Shown piece after piece: positions 44,728 through 47,668 of a DNA stretch of 47,668 nucleotides. Source of the stretch: Pseudomonas sp. Ga0074129 (GTDB taxonomy: Bacteria > Pseudomonadota > Gammaproteobacteria > Pseudomonadales > Pseudomonadaceae); contig LNDO01000095.1 of assembly GCA_001465025.1 (NCBI GenBank), forward strand, positions 1 through 47,668, read 5' to 3'. Under the pieces are notes generated by a model that worked only from the letters and a program-made list of their open reading frames with translations, was not told the origin of the DNA and did not search any database. Position numbers and translations under genes: made by a program. Numbering within the stretch: the stretch's first letter is position 1; every line of letters starts with the position of its first letter.

Positions 44728-45474
44728 TTAGGCTGGCCAGTGGATATCAGGCAGCGATTGGAAGCCTGGCTTGGCTAGCAGATATCCCTGGAACAGTTCC
44801 ACGCCCATGGCTTGCAGGGTGCGCAGTTCGGCAAGGCTCTCAATGCCTTCAGCAATCACCCGGATGTTGAGCTTGCGGCACATCTGCAGGGTGGCTTCGA
44901 CCAGGATCTGCCGAACGTTGTCCTGATCAATATTGCGGATCAGCTGCATGTCGAGCTTGATCAAGTCGGGCTGAAAGTCCGCCAGCAGATTGAGGCCAGC
45001 ATAGCCGGCGCCAAAATCATCAATGGCGGTCATAAAGCCCTGTTTGCGGTAGGCGCGCAGGATACCGGTGAGGTGGTCGATGTCGAGCACCTGCTCTTGT
45101 TCAGTGACTTCGAAAATGATGCGCTCTAGGGGGAAATTGAAGCGTTTGGCGGCTTCCAGTGTGGCGCGGATACAGGTTTTAGGCTTATACACCGCGTTGG
45201 GCATAAAGTTGATCGACACCATCGCCGGGACCTGCAGCCTGGCCGCCCATTCCAGCGCAGTAATGCGGCAGGCCTGGTCGAAAGGATAGAGGTTGTCGCC
45301 GTTAATCTGGCTCAGCAAACTGCCGGCAGACTCACCCGCACTGCCTCGGACCAAGGCTTCGTGGGCAAATACGCTACCTGTACTTACGTTGACGATGGGC
45401 TGGAATGCCATGCTGATGGCGAAGTCCAAACCTTTGCCATCGCGGCAGGCCGAGCATCCGGTGGTTATGCTCAT
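44728..45474 (-). CDS. Stand-alone EAL-domain cyclic-di-GMP phosphodiesterase
   Basis: The 248-residue protein is nearly all EAL domain. E39 in HEALVRG, the Asn of SINFMPNAV, the Glu of FEVTE, DDFGAGYAG, LIKLDMQL, IAEGIES and FQGYLLAKP are all present, so hydrolysis of cyclic-di-GMP to pGpG is expected. The signature is EALVRG rather than EALLRW, which is typical of short EAL proteins. The first ten residues hold a CSAC pair (C7, C10), which could bind a metal or form a disulfide. It has no membrane segment and is cytoplasmic. It lies upstream of mscL on the same strand with a 64-bp gap. Confidence 0.9.
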   Translation of the reverse strand: MSITTGCSACRDGKGLDFAISMAFQPIVNVSTGSVFAHEALVRGSAGESAGSLLSQINGDNLYPFDQACRITALEWAARLQVPAMVSINFMPNAVYKPKTCIRATLEAAKRFNFPLERIIFEVTEQEQVLDIDHLTGILRAYRKQGFMTAIDDFGAGYAGLNLLADFQPDLIKLDMQLIRNIDQDNVRQILVEATLQMCRKLNIRVIAEGIESLAELRTLQAMGVELFQGYLLAKPGFQSLPDIHWPA

Positions 45475-45608
45475 AGTCTGATCTCAGGTGTGTGGCGGTA
45501 TGTGCGCACGATAGCAGAACGTGCGCAGTGCTTCTCATTTTGCCAGCGCCCGGCAGAGTCATGCTGGGTGAGCTAGTCTCAACTTCGACCCGCAGTGAGG
45601 AGCCTTGT

Positions 45609-45851
45609 ATGCCTTTGGAACATCACCCACTCAGCCGTGAATTTCCTGAATTTCAGGCTCAGTTGCGTCGCCTGATGTCCAATGATGGGCATTTCGTGCG
45701 CTTGGCTGAAGAGTATGAAGGCCTCGATAAGCGCATTTATGAAGTAGAAAGCGGGCGGGTTGCTATGGATGAATTTCTGCTGCTTGGCCTGAAAATGCAG
45801 CGTGTGACGCTTAAGGACGAGCTCGCCACCTACCTGCACAATGCGTCATAG
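45609..45851 (+). CDS. YdcH-like DUF465 small protein, copy 1
   Basis: The 80-residue protein starts MPLEHHPLSREFPEFQAQLR and contains LAEEYEGLDKRIYEVESG and LKDELATYL. These are the hallmarks of the DUF465/YdcH family of short coiled-coil proteins with unknown function. The ATG has AGGAG at good spacing. A paralogue follows 84 bp downstream in the same direction. Confidence 0.88.
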   Translation: MPLEHHPLSREFPEFQAQLRRLMSNDGHFVRLAEEYEGLDKRIYEVESGRVAMDEFLLLGLKMQRVTLKDELATYLHNAS

Positions 45852-45935
45852 CGATGCTGTCTTGACCCTGATCAAGTAATGGCTGGAGCGCTGGGGATAG
45901 TCTGCAAGCACAGACCATCACTCAGGAGTGCCAGC

Positions 45936-46214
45936 ATGCACGTTGAACATCACCCTCTGATCAAAGACTTTCCTGAATTGCGTAGCACGCTGCATGACCT
46001 ACGCGTAAGCGATGCTGGCTTTGCCAAGCTTGCCGAAACGTATGAGTCACTGGACAAGCGTATATGCCGTATCGAAGCCGGTAATGAACTGCTCAACGAC
46101 GACGCACTGGTGTCGCTCAAGCAAGAGCGTGTAGAGCTCAAAGATGAGGTGGCGCGTTTACTTAAGCGTGCGGCTGGTCAGTGTTGCGGGTGCGGTAACG
46201 GTTGTAAGTCCTAA
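45936..46214 (+). CDS. YdcH-like DUF465 small protein, copy 2, with a cysteine-rich tail
   Basis: The 92-residue protein starts MHVEHHPLIKDFPELRSTL and has LAETYESLDKRICRIEAGNE and ELKDEVARLLKRA, clearly paralogous to the preceding gene. Unlike that copy it ends with a CCGCGNGCKS tail, four cysteines in seven residues, which could bind a metal. The ATG has AGGAG upstream. Function is unknown. Confidence 0.87.
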   Translation: MHVEHHPLIKDFPELRSTLHDLRVSDAGFAKLAETYESLDKRICRIEAGNELLNDDALVSLKQERVELKDEVARLLKRAAGQCCGCGNGCKS

Positions 46215-46358
46215 GCACCTTTTAAGGGCTGAATGGCCGCTGGCTTGGCAAGTTTGCGCGCAGTCCCTTCTGCACGCAGCCAGCGGTTCACTTCTCTGAG
46301 CTGTAAATATATCCAGCCATTTCGTATGATCCGGGCTTAGTTCTTACAGGAGTCCGGC

Positions 46359-47668
46359 ATGGCCAAGGCCAAGCGTATGTATGGTTGCACCGAGTGCGGT
46401 GCAACGTTCCCCAAATGGGCAGGCCAGTGCGGCGAGTGCGGCGCTTGGAATACCTTGGTCGAAACCCTGCTTGAAGCTAACGCCGCAACCCCCAGCGGTC
46501 GCGCTGGCTGGGCCGGTGAGCAGGCACAAATCAAAACCCTGGCTGAAGTCAGCGTCGAGGAAATGCCGCGCTTCTCCACCGCCTCCGGCGAGTTGGATCG
46601 AGTGCTTGGCGGCGGTCTGGTAGACGGCTCTGTGGTGCTGATCGGTGGTGACCCCGGCATCGGCAAATCAACCATTTTGTTGCAGACACTGTGCAATATT
46701 GCCCAGCGCTTCCCTGCGCTCTATGTCACCGGTGAGGAATCTCAGCAGCAGGTGGCGATGCGCGCGCGTCGTTTGGGCTTGCCAGAAGACAAGCTCAAGG
46801 TGATGACCGAAACCTGCATCGAAAGCATCATCGCCACCGCGCGCCTGGAAAAACCCAAGGTGATGGTGATTGATTCGATCCAGACCATCTTTACCGAACA
46901 ACTGTCCTCCGCGCCTGGCGGTGTGTCTCAGGTGCGCGAGAGTGCGGCGCTGCTGGTGCGTTTTGCCAAACAGAGCGGCACGGCGATCTTTCTGGTGGGC
47001 CATGTAACCAAGGAAGGCGCGCTGGCCGGCCCGCGCGTACTGGAACACATGGTCGATACCGTGCTGTATTTCGAAGGTGAGTCCGATGGCCGCCTGCGTC
47101 TGTTGCGCGCGGTGAAGAACCGCTTTGGCGCAGTCAACGAGTTGGGCGTTTTCGGCATGACGGACAAAGGCCTGAAGGAGGTCACGAACCCTTCGGCGAT
47201 TTTTCTGACCCGTGCTCAGGAGGAAGTGCCCGGCAGCATCGTCATGGCCACTTGGGAAGGGACACGACCGATGTTGGTGGAGGTGCAGGCGCTGGTCGAC
47301 ACCAGCCATATGGCCAACCCGCGCCGCGTTACCTTGGGGCTGGATCAGAACCGTTTGGCCATGCTGCTGGCGGTGTTGCATCGCCACGGTGGCATCCCGA
47401 CCTATGACCAAGATGTGTTTCTCAACGTGGTCGGTGGGGTCAAGGTGCTGGAAACAGCGTCCGATTTGGCGCTGATGGCTGCAGTGATTTCCAGCTTGCG
47501 CAACAAACCGCTGCCGCATGACTTGCTGGTGTTCGGTGAGGTGGGGTTGTCTGGCGAAATTCGCCCTGTTCCGAGTGGTCAGGAGCGCTTAAAAGAAGCG
47601 GCCAAACACGGCTTCAAGCGCGCCATCGTGCCGAAGGGCAATGCGCCCAAAGATCCGCCGCCGGGTTT
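46359..47668 (+). CDS. radA: DNA repair protein RadA (3' end outside the window)
   Basis: RadA is a RecA-like motor that helps branch migration and strand invasion during recombination. The visible 436 codons give the zinc finger CTECGATFPKWAGQCGECG (C10, C13, C24, C27) and the Walker A loop GGDPGIGKST. Walker B is MVIDSIQT, the RadA-specific KNRFG appears in RAVKNRFGAVNE, and part of the Lon-like C-terminal domain (FGEVGLSGEIRPV) is present. The ATG has AGGAG at the right distance. A possible -10 (TATGAT, 46325-46330) is 28 bp upstream with a weak -35. The frame is open to the last base, and about 20 residues should be missing. Confidence 0.97.
   Translation, partial: MAKAKRMYGCTECGATFPKWAGQCGECGAWNTLVETLLEANAATPSGRAGWAGEQAQIKTLAEVSVEEMPRFSTASGELDRVLGGGLVDGSVVLIGGDPGIGKSTILLQTLCNIAQRFPALYVTGEESQQQVAMRARRLGLPEDKLKVMTETCIESIIATARLEKPKVMVIDSIQTIFTEQLSSAPGGVSQVRESAALLVRFAKQSGTAIFLVGHVTKEGALAGPRVLEHMVDTVLYFEGESDGRLRLLRAVKNRFGAVNELGVFGMTDKGLKEVTNPSAIFLTRAQEEVPGSIVMATWEGTRPMLVEVQALVDTSHMANPRRVTLGLDQNRLAMLLAVLHRHGGIPTYDQDVFLNVVGGVKVLETASDLALMAAVISSLRNKPLPHDLLVFGEVGLSGEIRPVPSGQERLKEAAKHGFKRAIVPKGNAPKDPPPG

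Noticed and set aside
46668-47519. Minus-strand open frame opposite radA
   Set aside because: radA is certain in the plus strand; the opposite frame shows no domain.

Overview
The window is a chromosomal segment of a Pseudomonas-group gammaproteobacterium. The evidence is the gene order retS-purD-purH-fis-dusB-(DUF3426)-prmA, then aroQ-accB-accC, dsbD, a ctpL-like chemoreceptor, a gcbA-like diguanylate cyclase, a DUF2333 gene, a NUDIX gene, a SUI1/YciH gene and speA. From memory, this is the order around PA4857-PA4839 of P. aeruginosa. Further right come blocks that match PA4786/PA4785 (long ketoacyl reductase and thiolase), PA4780 (RIO kinase), PA4720/PA4719 (trmA and purine permease), PA4616/PA4615 (DctP-like protein and ferredoxin reductase), mscL and radA. 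I see no integrase, transposase, phage gene, tRNA, rRNA or CRISPR array.

Layout. Positions 1-3609 hold a repeat, marC and retS. Positions 3721-10780 hold purine synthesis (purH, purD), fis coupled to dusB, a frame-shifted zinc-ribbon/DUF3426 gene and prmA. Positions 11101-15290 hold aroQ-accB-accC and dsbD. Positions 15418-19099 hold a broken ctpL-like chemoreceptor behind a good candidate Pho box, and a gcbA-like REC-GGDEF protein. Positions 19415-23775 run on the plus strand and end with speA. Positions 24011-37112 are short conserved transcription units in both directions. Positions 37063-43885 are a four-gene minus-strand operon: a REC-DUF3369-GGDEF(degenerate)-EAL protein, two paralogous LivJ-like lipoproteins (the first broken by a frameshift) and a Cache-HAMP-PAS histidine kinase. 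Positions 44250-47668 hold mscL, a stand-alone EAL protein, two YdcH-like small proteins and the start of radA.

How the parts connect. The window is rich in signalling: RetS, GcbA, CtpL, the four-gene operon and the EAL protein all act on surface behaviour, cyclic-di-GMP or taxis. The four-gene operon is the best candidate for an undescribed system. It has two ABC-type binding lipoproteins but no permease or ATPase, and it is co-transcribed with a sensor kinase and a cyclic-di-GMP phosphodiesterase that has a receiver domain. I infer that a periplasmic ligand is read by the lipoproteins and the kinase and converted into cyclic-di-GMP hydrolysis. The operon appears to be inserted between the reductase gene and mscL, and the kinase gene runs 50 bp into the end of the reductase gene on the opposite strand.

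Three genes carry frame lesions: a one-base insertion next to a GGTGCA tandem repeat, and two internal deletions of about 30 bp. They may be real decay or consensus errors. Four dispersed-repeat families or classes are visible: three composite REP-like elements (each a GTAGCCCGG palindrome plus a GTAGGGTGG palindrome), one GTGGGAGGGGC REP pair, one ~130-bp intergenic repeat in two copies, and the hexamer tract.
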